Shown here: piece by piece, positions 31,417-41,602 of the stretch
Layout: each line of letters starts with the position of its first letter
How positions within the stretch are numbered: the stretch's first letter is position 1
Source of the DNA: Adiantum capillus-veneris
Lineage: Eukaryota > Streptophyta > Polypodiopsida > Polypodiales > Pteridaceae
Direction of reading: 5' to 3'
DNA: 64,000 nucleotides
Assembly (NCBI GenBank): GCA_014529385.2
Contig: CM043955.1
Coordinates: 148,197,640 to 148,261,639 of the forward strand
Translations under genes and position numbers: made by a program
Notes under the pieces: generated by a model
What the model was told of the DNA's origin: nothing
The model's input: only the letters and a program-made list of their open reading frames with translations
Database searches by the model: none

Positions 31417-34155
31417 GGAATCTCTAAAGGATGTAAAAGGTCACCTACCTTGAGGCACAGTGTCTTATTAACTTGGCACTGTTGACAGTTTAGTACGTAC
31501 TCTTGAACAGCATGATGTAAGCCGGTCAATAAAATTGCCGTCGAACTAAGGCATACGTCTTACGAATACGTGGATGACCAGCACTTGGACTATCGTGACA
31601 CTCAAATAAGATTTGGCGCGTAGTGTCTGAGTCCTTTGGAACACATACTCTACCCTTGTGGAGTGAGTAGCCATCATCAATGGAAAAATTCTTCCATCGC
31701 TTAAGCTCTTCCTGAGTAGGGGTGGAGCTCTGTGTGTTGGAGTTTTTATCTGCGTGTGCAGAGACATGTTGATCTGGCTGTACAGAGACATGTGAGTGTG
31801 AGGGATCCCTTTTTAAAACTGCACTCCACACTTTAGCATATGATTGATCTTGTTTACACTTGCCACGTAATGACTCCAAAAATCCACTCTTTATTTTTCT
31901 GAAAGCAAGTGAATTAATTTGAGGCATCCGACTTAGTGCATCCGCTACTACATTATATCGGCCCTTGCGATATCGTAGCTTACAATCCTAATCTTGAAGT
32001 ATTTTGACCCATCTAGCTTTACGGCCCTTCAAGTCCGTTTGAGTAGTAAACCATTTGATACTCTCATGTCAAAAAATACTTCAAACTCGGCACCATATAA
32101 ATAGTGTCATCCCTTTCGTAAAGCATGAATTATGGCATAGAGCTCTCTCTCATAGACATAATAATTCTAGTGAGCTCTATCTAACTTTTTACTTTCAAAG
32201 GCTATAGGTCTTTCCTCCTGGAGAAGTACCACACCAATTGCTTTATCAAGAACAAGTATCCTCTACCTCGAGTGGATGAGTTGTTTGGTCAACTCCATGG
32301 GGTAAGATACTATATAAAGATAGATGTTTGTTCAGGATACCACCAGGTGCATATCCTTTTGCAAGATATCTCCAAAACTGCCTTTAGACACGGTTCGGAC
32401 ATTTTGAATTTTTGGTTATGCCTTTTGGTCTAACCAATGCTCCAGCTACATTTATGACACTCATGGATAGTGTCTTACGTCCCTATCTTGGAAAATTTGT
32501 TGTGGTTTTCCTTGATGACATTCTCATTTACAGTAAGAGTGAAGATGAACACATAGAATAGTTACGATTAGTGTTTGAACAACTACGAGAAACCATGCAG
32601 CCACTCCCGTCCTAAAACTACATCAGCACGGTCCATGTTCATAACTTGAAAGTCGGTCATCGTATGATCTTGAACAATAAGCTCAACCCCTTGAACTATC
32701 GTGTCCCATACTTCTTTATCATTGCCATACATCTGTTCGACCACATACTTATGAGAGTAGGGAGTCTGTGTAAGCTTCAATTTCTTGACTAGCTTATAGT
32801 TCAGGAAGTTATGAGTTGCACCATCATCCACTAAAATACGAACACGTTGTCCGTTAATAGTGCCATGCATGCAAATCAAATCATGGGGGCCAAAGGTGAC
32901 CTGCCACATTGAAGCAGGCACACAACAGTTGTGCTTCTTCCATATGAAGAACCTCTATAACACAATATTTAGGAGATGAATATAATGTGAGGCGTTGCAC
33001 CGTGTGCATGGCCTTTTCTTTGCCTTGCAAAAGAGGACAATCTTTCTTGTTATGTTGGTCCAAAAGACATCTAATACACAAACTGTGTTTCTTTGCACGC
33101 TCAAAATCAGCAGTGCTAAGAGACCCACGTGGAGTATCTCGTGATTGCTTAGGCTTCTTAGCCTCTTGTGGGCGTGGAGAGGTAGATTGTCTCTTATTCC
33201 TCTTGGAACATGTGGGAGATCTACCTCGCCATTGGCTCTTCGCCACATTGCTCTTAGCAAAATTATCCTTAGAGTAGGGAACAATTCCTTTCCTCTCTTG
33301 GTCATCATCATATCTTTGGGCATGACTGATGGCTTCTTCCAAAGTTTTTGGATGTTGGGTCTTGACATGAAGACGATAGTCTTTGTCAAGACCCCTATTA
33401 AAACCCTGTATCTTTTAGAACTCATCTACACCTTCTAGTTTTAATATGATTTTCCGATACTTTGAAAGGTACTGTGTGAGAGAGAGGCCAGACATGCGGC
33501 ATGCATCCTATGCTAACCAATTCTTATCTTCTTCATTGGAGTCCAAAAACTCTTTGGAGAAAGAAGCTTGAAACGCAGCCCAAGACGTAGGACGAGTATC
33601 TATTGGAAATGTCATCCACCACTTATAGGCCTTGCCTTTAAGAGATAGACTTGTTTCCACAGCCGTCTTTATATCCGGGGTGTGTCTCAATCTATAAATA
33701 TCACTCCATTTGTGTAAGAATGTATTGACAATATCCTTGTTGTGATCACGCTCTTCCCCGTGAAACTCAAGAATGGTGATATCATTAAGTAATGCATTGC
33801 TACCTTCTGCATCTTCTGAAGCACTTGTCTCTTGGACTCCTTGAGTCGTGCGAGCTTGGTTCTCTTGAACCGTGCCACTTGTGGCTCCTTGAGCCGTCTG
33901 TGAATTCATAAATTTCACAAGTAGCTCCGTAAGATTTGTAACATTTGCATTGAGTGCAGAGAGGTTGCATTCAAGTACGCTTTGGCAATTGTCCAAAGTC
34001 TTGAAAGCGGCCATATCTACAAGGCCATGATCTCTTAGATCATCATCGTCATGCATATTAGTGTCAGCAGCACCCGTGGTGCCTTGATTTTGATCTACGT
34101 ACTCAAAATCAAAAGTGTATGTAGGTGGGATATCCTCACTAGCCATGGTAAACAC
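31417..34155 (-). pseudogene. Family E chromovirus: gag, protease, RNase H and integrase zinc domain (right part)
   Basis: From right to left on the minus strand: gag (34155-33490) with WSDIYRLR and KAYKWWMTFP; a zinc knuckle CIRCLLDQHNKKDC at about 33090-33040; protease (32921-32583) with ILVDDGATHNFLN, where the usual D-S-G has become D-D-G, and a C-terminal ADVVLGREWL; RNase H remnants (about 32230-31930) with [11 protein letters not shown]; then the integrase HH-CC domain HDSPSAGHPRIRKT and NCQQCQ (about 31630-31460). The RT segment at 32250-32590 is in the opposite orientation. Integrase continues left of the nested element at 23661. Confidence 0.82.
32250..32592 (+). pseudogene. RT fragment in inverted orientation within family E
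   Basis: The plus-strand translation gives [18 protein letters not shown]-like sequence, then [12 protein letters not shown], the palm motif [11 protein letters not shown] in a shifted frame, and [13 protein letters not shown] with an intact catalytic LDD. The flanking RNase H and protease of the same element are on the minus strand. This piece therefore sits exactly where RT should be but reversed. A frameshift and a stop are present. Confidence 0.8.
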
Positions 34156-34509
34156 GCACTAATGTAAAGAGAGAAAAAAAAATGTCAACTTGTACCCCGT
34201 GAAATTGAAGTCTTCGTGTTTTTTATGCTCCGCGATTTGTGTTGCATACGAACCTCGCCTTGCGAGACTTGTAGCGCTTCACGTGTCGTTCGTCGTAAAA
34301 ACACCTTTGTTGATTCTTCACAAAAACTCATCGTTTTTGTGAAGGCTTTTGTTCACTTTGAAGCTACCTCCTTGAGGAATTTTTTTTTTTTTTGGGAGGA
34401 AAACTTGCCTTCCTCGAAGAAGTGAAAATGAAGGGTGAAACTACTTCCTTGAAGTTTGAAGCTTTCCCTTTCCTTCTAGATTTCTTTCCAACACAAGTAT
34501 GCTATCTTT

Positions 34510-34540
34510 CCTTGTTGTGTACTTGTTATACACAACAAGG
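34510..34540. repeat. perfect 12-bp inverted repeat with 7-nt loop
   Basis: CCTTGTTGTGTA pairs with TACACAACAAGG around a 7-nt loop. It directly touches the tRNA-like segment on its right. Confidence 0.9.
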
Positions 34541-34600
34541 GTCAATAGCTTGATGGTAAAGTGTTGGCCTCTTACCCTCATGGGGTGGTTTCAACCCTCC
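34539..34600 (+). ncRNA. tRNA-like segment (tRNA pseudogene or SINE head)
   Basis: TAGCTTGATGG at 34546-34556 resembles an RNA polymerase III A box, and GGTTTCAACCC at 34587-34597 resembles a B box with two mismatches, at tRNA-like spacing. A T-arm-like GGTGG/CCTCC stem pairs four of five positions. The acceptor stem is not convincing, so a functional tRNA is unlikely. Confidence 0.4.
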
Positions 34601-34984
34601 TTCATGCAAGAGTTAAACGGGCCTTCCTATGCGCAATGCCAATGGAAGCCTCGGTACCGAAGAGTTTTTTATCTTATATTTTTGAGAAGCCTCTTTCATA
34701 GGCAACTGATGAAAATGGAAGTAGAAGCAGAGCTCTCCATAATTTCATGGTCCATGGAAAAGAAACCTCCCATTCTTCATGGTTGCAACAATCTTGCCAA
34801 GCTGAATGCATACTCTTACCTTTGAAGGAGTTTCGAGTTTGTGTGATAAAAGATCAGCGTTCTCCTTTGCATTCTTCTTCATTAATGAAAGAGTTGGCTC
34901 CTTTTCCAAAATGTTTGCACAATACATCTAGGCACCTTATCGTAAAGAAATCTAGTTTTTACATGTCTTATCATAATCCTTCAG

Positions 34985-36866
34985 GCTAAAGTACTTTGCC
35001 GCTTCAAAGAGATCAAAATCAACCTTAAAACAATTTGACAATGAATCCACCAAGCCTTTGATGTAAGCCAGATTATTGCCACCCCGTGCAAAGTTTCACG
35101 TGGATCAAGAACATCCTCGTCAGACATCGGGCCAAACATGTAGTTGATGAGAATGTGAATTTCTTGAGGAATCAATCAAATCAATGATGCCATGTTGATT
35201 TATCGCCTTTGTCAAAAAAGTTGAGTATACATTGCCTCACATCCAAATACTTTCCCTAGAAAAGCCATTTGCAAAGACTCTATAGCAGCCTTCAGATGGT
35301 TACCTATAGCAGAAATATCAATGTGATCCTCTTGAAGTTTACAACTCAAGACATTGAGCTCTCCAAGGACATCTGCAAAGAAGTGTAAACGGAACTGTAT
35401 TTTGTAGTTTGTGAGGTATGCATACAAGTCCGCTTCTTCTGCCTTCAAGACAATCAATAAAGCTGTCATTAAGCCCCGGGGCAGTCACTTATCATAAGAC
35501 CCCTATATCACGTGCGTTCAAGAGGTAATTAATAATACCCCAATATACATACTATACTTACACTGTGAGCCTATTTAAAAAACCCCCACCCCCCTCTGTA
35601 TGTATACATTTTTATACATTTTGGTCTTTTAATAATCCTCTCCGGTTAACTCACGTGATATCAGACACATTCTAAAAAGTGACCGCCCCGGGCATTAAGT
35701 GCACTACCCTTATCATAACTTTCCCTTTTGAGAGCCATCGAACATCGTGCATTTTTAACAAATTTAGTTTTCCATTGCGACCAATATTGAAGTCGCTTTG
35801 CAGAACTGGAAGCCCATTCATACAACTTTCTGGCCACTTTGCCCACAAATTTGAATTCCTTGTATAGTTTGAATGCATCACCTGCAACTAAAGACTCCCT
35901 ATGTGCAACACAATGAAAACTCAAAAGATGTGGCACAACCTTCTTTAATCTCAAAACCACACCATTATCATCACCTATCATAACACTGGCACCATCAGCT
36001 GCAATGCCTATCATTTTATGCAATGGCAGTTTCATTTTGACCAGAAATGCCATCAAGGTAGAATACAAGCTTTCAGATTCATCATTTTTGACATGCAAAA
36101 AATCCACAAATGATGTGCATATAGACCCATTGCCATTCTTCCGCATGTAAGTAACATAAAGAATCATGTATTGTTGTACTCTCATCAATTTGCAGAGAAT
36201 AAAAGGGACTAGCAACAATTTAATATCTCCCAATAGACCTGTTTGATGGCATTTGCAGACTCCTTTCTTGAACTTGTGCTCGTATAAGCCGAATATTCAC
36301 TTGTAATTGGCATATTTGGTGTCCGCATGAAACGCTAGAAATTGCAAAGCTTTGAAAACTCATCAAAAGGAAAATTTCTACGAACCACAAAGTTTGCATG
36401 ACTGAGATGATTCTTTCTCTCTCCTCGTCTGCTAACACTTCAATGTGTTTCTCTATGGGAATTGTGGTTTTTTTAGTGTGAGCATTCCATATTGCCTTCG
36501 CATATCTGAATGCGGACTTGACGTCGCATGCTCATGTAATGCACACCTTTGCAAGGTTGAAGATCCTTCTCCACTAAATTGAGTCTTTTTATGTGCAAAG
36601 ATACACCATCTACATTTGACTCTCTCTTTTCCATCATTATCAACAACTGTTGGAAAAGCCCAAGGATGAGGTATCGTCCAGCTTTCTATCCATCGCCGAA
36701 CATACTTCTTTTTGCTTGAGCTGCCTTCAGCCTCAGTGTTACCTAAAGCTGTAGTAGCCACCTCACCAGTCTCTTTGTCAAGAGAAAGTTTAGGATCATG
36801 CAAGCCAAGGACTTCTTGAATGGTCCTCTGCCTTTTACTTTTCTTGGGTCGTCCAAGAGGAGCCAT
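34985..36866 (-). pseudogene. hAT-type transposase (ZNF862-like, BED-type N-terminus), disrupted
   Basis: The minus strand starts at ATG 36866 with GRPKKSKRQRT and then RWIESWTIPHPWAFPTV and RVKCRWCIFAHKKTQF, the zinc-binding N-terminal domain of this plant hAT-like family. The central part (36233-35750) shows MIGIAADGASVMIG and LLSFHCVAHRESL, the conserved D-G-A and H-C-x-A-H-R signatures of the transposase core. The C-terminal part (35469-35212) has ADLYAYLTNY, FFADVLGELNVLS. Frameshifts occur near 36440 and 35760, and a 219-bp MITE sits at 35474-35692. The remnant to 34985 is weaker. Such proteins cut and paste hAT DNA transposons; this copy cannot. Confidence 0.8.
35474..35692. mobile_element. 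219-bp MITE with CCCGGGGC terminal inverted repeats
   Basis: The left end CCCCGGGGCAGTCACTT and the reversed right end CCCGGGGCGGTCACTT form 16-17-bp terminal inverted repeats with about one mismatch. Seven-base direct repeats CATTAAG at 35467-35473 and 35693-35699 flank it. The interior is AT-rich and non-coding. If the insert plus one repeat is ignored, the hAT reading frame continues. The superfamily is uncertain: the TSD length fits neither Tc1 (TA) nor Harbinger (3 bp) and is near hAT (8 bp) or Mutator (9 bp). Confidence 0.85.
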
Positions 36867-37285
36867 CTACCGATAAATTCCAAAAACATAGTATAAACTA
36901 TTTTCATGACTACGAAAGATATATTTAAAATATTCAAAATAAAAACACTTATGATACATTAATTGAAAAAAAAAAAACATCTTTGATAGCCAACATCTAC
37001 TCCAACAGAAAGTTACATCTTCGATAGCCAATATCCTATTACAAGGAAATTTCATTTTAACTCAATAAAAGGCTAGCATCGTTTCTACTAATGGCCGTAG
37101 ACATTTGGTCCCATTCAATTGCATGTGGCTTAAGTCTGTATAAAATTCTCCAAATGACTTTCTATTCTTGTCCTGTAAAAGATACCCAACTTTAATAATC
37201 TCCTGAATATGGTATGCTTCACTAGCCGATCGGTTTTGTATTCCATAGACAACTCTCTTTAGAAGTTGACCATTTGATCAATAAG
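36867..37285. other. short intergenic stretch
   Basis: No feature is seen besides a doubled CTTTGATAGCCAACATCTACT-type phrase near 36981-37030 and an A-rich run. Decayed kinase sequence may extend into 37090-37285 in frames interrupted by stops. Confidence 0.5.
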
Positions 37286-38496
37286 CTAGGCTAATGCATA
37301 TACATCAACCTCTCTCATATACACATGGTCATTATGTGTGTCCTTCAATAGCTTTGCATCAATCCAAGGTTTAGGCTTATGGGCTTTGCTTTGACAACAA
37401 TTGAGTGACTGACGTCTCTCTGATTCAGGCCTCATGGCTAATCCCCAATCAATGATGCCAACTCGAGGATCTGAATCCCTAGTAAAATCCAACATGACAT
37501 TGAAAGGATACAGGTCACAATGAACAACACCTACTTGATGGGTATAGGTCATTGTGTGTATTAAAGTAGCTATAATATTTGGAAGATTGTTCGCAAAAGC
37601 CACGACTCGAGTTAGTTCTTCTTGATTCAACTTAGTTGCCTTACCTTTACTTGAACCTGCACCATCTCTCTTCTTTTTTCACAATTTTATTGAAGTACCT
37701 TTCTCAAAAGATAGATTGTGCATCATTTTTCCAATGCTTCCTCCATTGAAGTATGGAAAAATGGCTATCAAAAGCTCATAGCATGTATGTGCAATACTAC
37801 GCACAATCCCCCTGTGACGAAGATCAAAGCTGACCTCGTCCTTGAAGGACTTCAATTTTGTCCTAGCATTCCTCGATACTGCTTTGCTGCATAAGTATTT
37901 TCACTTGGAAGATACGAAATACCATTAATTCTTACTTGGAAGCATGTACCAAAGGAGCCGATATCCAAGTTTTGTAAATAGTTGATGGCATCATGTGGTA
38001 TTCCAAGAGTCATGGTGCACTTTGAGTTCCTTGCAGATCTCTGCAGAGGGTTCCTACTCGGATGTCCATGGCAATCTATCTTTGACTCCATCTTCTCTTG
38101 GGCATGGTTGACTTGCTCCCTTCGTAGCTTTTTAGATAGCACATATTGTGTATCTATATGTTTGGCACGCTTACTCTTCTCTCTTTCAACACACCAAGCC
38201 AAATCCCAAGCCTTGAGCTTTATCAACTGAACGCCTTTGGGAAGAGCTTCATATAAATCACAAGCACACTTTTCCATATTACCAAAGATGATATAAGCAG
38301 ACTGGTGAGCTTTGTCTTTACTCATAACAATGGTTTCCTTGGAGACCGTGTTTATAATTGCTTTTTCAAGCATTTTTGCTATGAGTGTCTCGTTCTGCAC
38401 AATACTCTGCACCTGCTTCTCTGATAAGTCACTAATCGCCTTGCAGAGAGTTGACCTTAAAGATTGAAGAAGTGCCATCTTCTTACCTTCTGCCAT
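37286..38496 (-). pseudogene. protein-kinase-like gene, disrupted
   Basis: The minus strand from ATG 38496 gives about 170 residues of unrecognised N-terminal sequence (Lys/Gln-rich), then the kinase N-lobe LDIGSFGTCFQV (glycine loop) and TYAAKQY (the VAIK-type Lys). After a frame change at the A run near 37850 the sequence continues with FDLRHRGIVR and YFNGGSIGKMM. After a stop near 37683 comes the C-lobe: HCDLYPFNVML (catalytic Asp and Asn) and IIDWGLA, where the usual DFG is DWG. A stop after DVYALA (37286) ends it early. At least three lesions and a truncated C-lobe indicate a pseudogene; the kinase subfamily is not recognised. Confidence 0.7.
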
Positions 38497-39240
38497 AGTG
38501 ACTATATTAGATATCCTATAAAGAAAGAGAGAAGAGAAATCAACCTACATATGTGTAGATGTTTTTGAGTGTACCTTAAACAATCACATTAATGCTTCTA
38601 CCTTGACACAATTGTTTACCATAAATCAGTTTGAATGGTAGAAGAACTAAAGGCAAAATTTGATAGCTCAAGATGGCACAGCCGGTCAAGCCATATCACC
38701 ATGTGACAAATTGAAACTATATTTGTAATTATATGCGAAATAAAGAGACACATTCCCAAGATGTATGCTACCCTTGTTATTGTAAGTAGAGACATAATCC
38801 ATGTTTTTATAAGAAACTAAAGCTCAAGATAACACACCCGGTCAAGCCATATGACCATGTGGAAAATTGAGACTATAGAATTTGTGACTACATAGAAAAG
38901 AAATTAACAATAGTAAAATGAGGCACAAATTGCCATCTGGTAAGCATGGATAGCTCACGATAACATGCCCGGTCAAACCATATGACCATGTGGCAAATTG
39001 AGACTATTCTAATTGCTTCTACATAAGTCCATTTCAATTTTGGATTGTCCCAATACCTACATATACGTTCACAATTGATAATTGTTGCTAAAAGCTTAAG
39101 CAGCTCTTTACATTTTGGTATGCACACAGAATGATCGCTTCTGCTAGTTCAAAAATACTTGAAAAGAAAGAAATCTTTAAGTCTTTAAAAGAAACCTACG
39201 ACGTCGTACACCTGGCTTGAAACTTAATGTACATTCTTTA
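38497..39240. repeat. intergenic DNA with three direct repeats
   Basis: Three copies of a roughly 56-bp unit lie at 38665-38720, 38821-38876 and 38952-39008. Each runs AGCTCA[AC]GAT..CAC..CCGGTCAA, CCATAT.ACCATGTG and AAATTGA.ACTAT. Start spacing is 156 and 131 bp, with unrelated DNA between. No coding potential. Confidence 0.85.
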
Positions 39241-39245
39241 CTAAG

Positions 39246-40174
39246 TGTTGAGCCAGCAGAGGATCACACCCACATTTTTGCTCACACCCATCATTTTGTA
39301 ACCATTGATTGTAATAAATGTCTTTCCGACATTAATTTTGATTTGAGCCATTCATTAAGTAACGGGACTCAATTGAGTTTCCAGCTGGTAATCCCGACGT
39401 AATTTCACCTGCTGATGTAAATAATTAGAGATGTTCTCACCTCCAAGGCTGAGGTATATAAGCCAAAGTTTTGTAACCTAAAGGAGAGATTCAATTATTA
39501 ATCAAAGTGAGTTTTTGAGCGCCGTGACTGTGTCTGAGAGAGAGAGAGTCTTATCTTCTTGCTATGCGAGCTACGGGGCCGCCATTGGAGAAGCGACACC
39601 GCCATTGTGTTAGCAACGGTGAGAGCTACGCACAGATACCAAGAGTGCGCGCTATCGGCTTCTACGTGTGGTAAGTTCCTACGAGCTTCGGTGTGAGTTT
39701 TCTTCCAACTCGTGTGTCGGAATAGAGCGTGCAGCATATCTATAGAACCACAACGAGTAGAGCTACACATTAGTACCATCGGGGTCAAGTTTAGGTCACC
39801 TGTATTTTTTGGCCTGTCTTCATACGCGTTTACCGCACGGAGTGATTATAGGTTGATTTTGCAGTTCAAGTCTTTAGGGTGTTGTTCTTACCTAGTGCAT
39901 AGACTTCCCCTTGAGTTTGAGATCGATTCAATGATTCTAGATCCAGTTTCGTATAACATTCGTTCGTAGTACGGATTTCAGTCACTTGCGTGTTTTAGAA
40001 CTTAGATTTGATTTCCTTAGTAGTGATTGTCATTAAAAGGTCGAGTAGGTGATTTGACACCCACCTAGTTGTTTCCATGCACCTGCGGGTCAAGCTTCGT
40101 CCTCGTCTGACAAATTCTGTTGTTGGTTGAGTTCTCGCTATTTAGCTTCCGCTAGCGGCGTAATAGCCTTAACA
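39246..40174 (+). repeat. family B 5' LTR (929 bp)
   Basis: It starts TGTTGAGCC and ends CCTTAACA. TATATAAG at 39455-39462 is a plausible TATA box. A short (GA)n tract lies near 39536-39548. The sequence is repeated at 58032-59042. Confidence 0.97.
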
Positions 40175-40176
40175 TT

Positions 40177-40194
40177 TGGCGCCGCTGCCGGGGA
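40177..40194 (+). promoter_or_regulatory. primer-binding site, tRNA-Asp type
   Basis: TGGCGCCGCTGCCGGGGA lies two bases after the LTR end. It is complementary to the 3' end of plant tRNA-Asp except at one position (GCTGCC instead of GTTGCC). This site is typical of Athila and related elements. Confidence 0.9.
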
Positions 40195-41602
40195 CGAGAG
40201 CCCTAAGTAGGTGACCTTAGACTAATCCTACGAGGTGAGTCGTATAAACTACTTTGTATACTTTAGTTAGAAAAGATCTAGGAGTGGTGGACTCCGAAGG
40301 TCTCGAGATACTAGGAAGTGGGGTATTCCTGGGTCTTCCGTGTTGACAGTATTTTTAGTTTAGCTTAGATTAGATTGTTTTTGATGGTGTTTAAGTGGTT
40401 GTTGACATAAAAAGCATTTGCTACTCCTTGTGTGGTAGTAAATCTCTTTATATTTTCAATTGCAAAAAATCCATTTTAGGATTAGAAGTAGCTTAGGTAG
40501 GGCCTGATTTGATCCTGATCTAGAGCTATTGATTGGTGTTCTATTTGCTTGATGTGTTTGATTGCATGTTAGATCACTGAAAAAGTCGCTTTGGTAGTGA
40601 AATATGCAATAAACAAAGTTCAGAAAAATTTTCTGTGTAACTGATTGTTGCTGAGCACTTAAAAGAGCTATTGGAAGAGTTCTGTGCTGAAAAACTGGAA
40701 ATCTGCAACTTTAGACATCATACGCGTATGATGTCTTAGGACCTAAACAGAGCCTAAAATTGAAAATTTGACATTGCCAGAGTGTTTAGAAGGGGGGTTT
40801 TACCCTAAGATCAACTTAAAACAAGAGCATTAACACTCAAAGAAACCCAAAAAAGACAAGTCGGAGTCCAAGAAACGCAAAGAATAGGAAATTTTGGATT
40901 CAAATCTTGTTTTTACATTCAAACCTGACAAAAACACTTGAAACTCAATTATAAACATTGGAGAAGGCTTAAAACCAAAAATAGTCAAAATCTGGGACAA
41001 AAGATATCATACGCGTATAATGTCTTTTGGCACATCCACTGCTTATTTTTGAAATCTGACCTGACAAGATTGTTACAAACACTGTAGAAAGCATAAATAT
41101 CAAGTTTGGACCCAAATTGATGAAAAAGACATCATACGCGTATGATGTCTTTGACCTAATTTTGGACATATTTTGATACTTTGCTAACACAGATCCATTG
41201 TAATAGCTGTCTAGAGGTTATATTTCAAGTTTCATCCCATTTGGATCACAATTGACCCAAAAAACAAGTCAAAAGCGGAAAATTGCCAAGAAAAGCCTAA
41301 ATTAGCCATAACTTGCTCAAACAGAGTTCAAACTGAATTTTGTGAGTGAACAGAGCATAAAGGGGCCACTGAGAGTGAGCATAACCAAAATAGTCAAAAT
41401 CTGTGAAAAAAGACATCATACGCGTATAATGTCTTTTTCAGCATAAGTGCAACAAAATTCTCACTTGATGAAACAGAAGTTGTCCGACTGACAAGATTAA
41501 ACAATTGACCAAGTATCAATCAGTTTGGATCAATTCTGACCACAAAAACTTGGGGAAAACAAATTGCCGAGACGGAAAAGTTACAGTCCTTTAGGGGAAT
41601 TG
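40195..41602 (+). promoter_or_regulatory. family B 5' leader with four 24-bp palindromes
   Basis: A 1.4-kb untranslated leader. Four copies of AGACATCATACGCGTATGATGTCT or close variants lie at 40713-40736, 41002-41025, 41127-41150 and 41411-41434. The first and third are perfect palindromes, the fourth has one mismatched pair and the second two. Copies 2 and 4 also share about 30 bp of upstream context (ATAGTCAAAATCTG). They could be protein-binding sites, RNA hairpins, or packaging or dimerisation signals. Confidence 0.85.

Larger units (their letters stand above)
34156..34980. other. former family E leader and a hairpin/tRNA-like piece
   Basis: This stretch upstream of family E gag has no clear LTR or PBS and no gene. 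It contains a poly-T run at about 34381-34394, a perfect hairpin at 34510-34540 and a tRNA-like segment at 34539-34600, annotated separately. Confidence 0.6.

Noticed and set aside
34539-34600. Functional tRNA gene
   Set aside because: The acceptor and anticodon stems do not pair well and the B box has mismatches; at best a pseudogene or SINE head.
38665-39008. Three spaced repeats as a CRISPR array
   Set aside because: Only three imperfect 56-bp units with uneven spacing in eukaryotic DNA.
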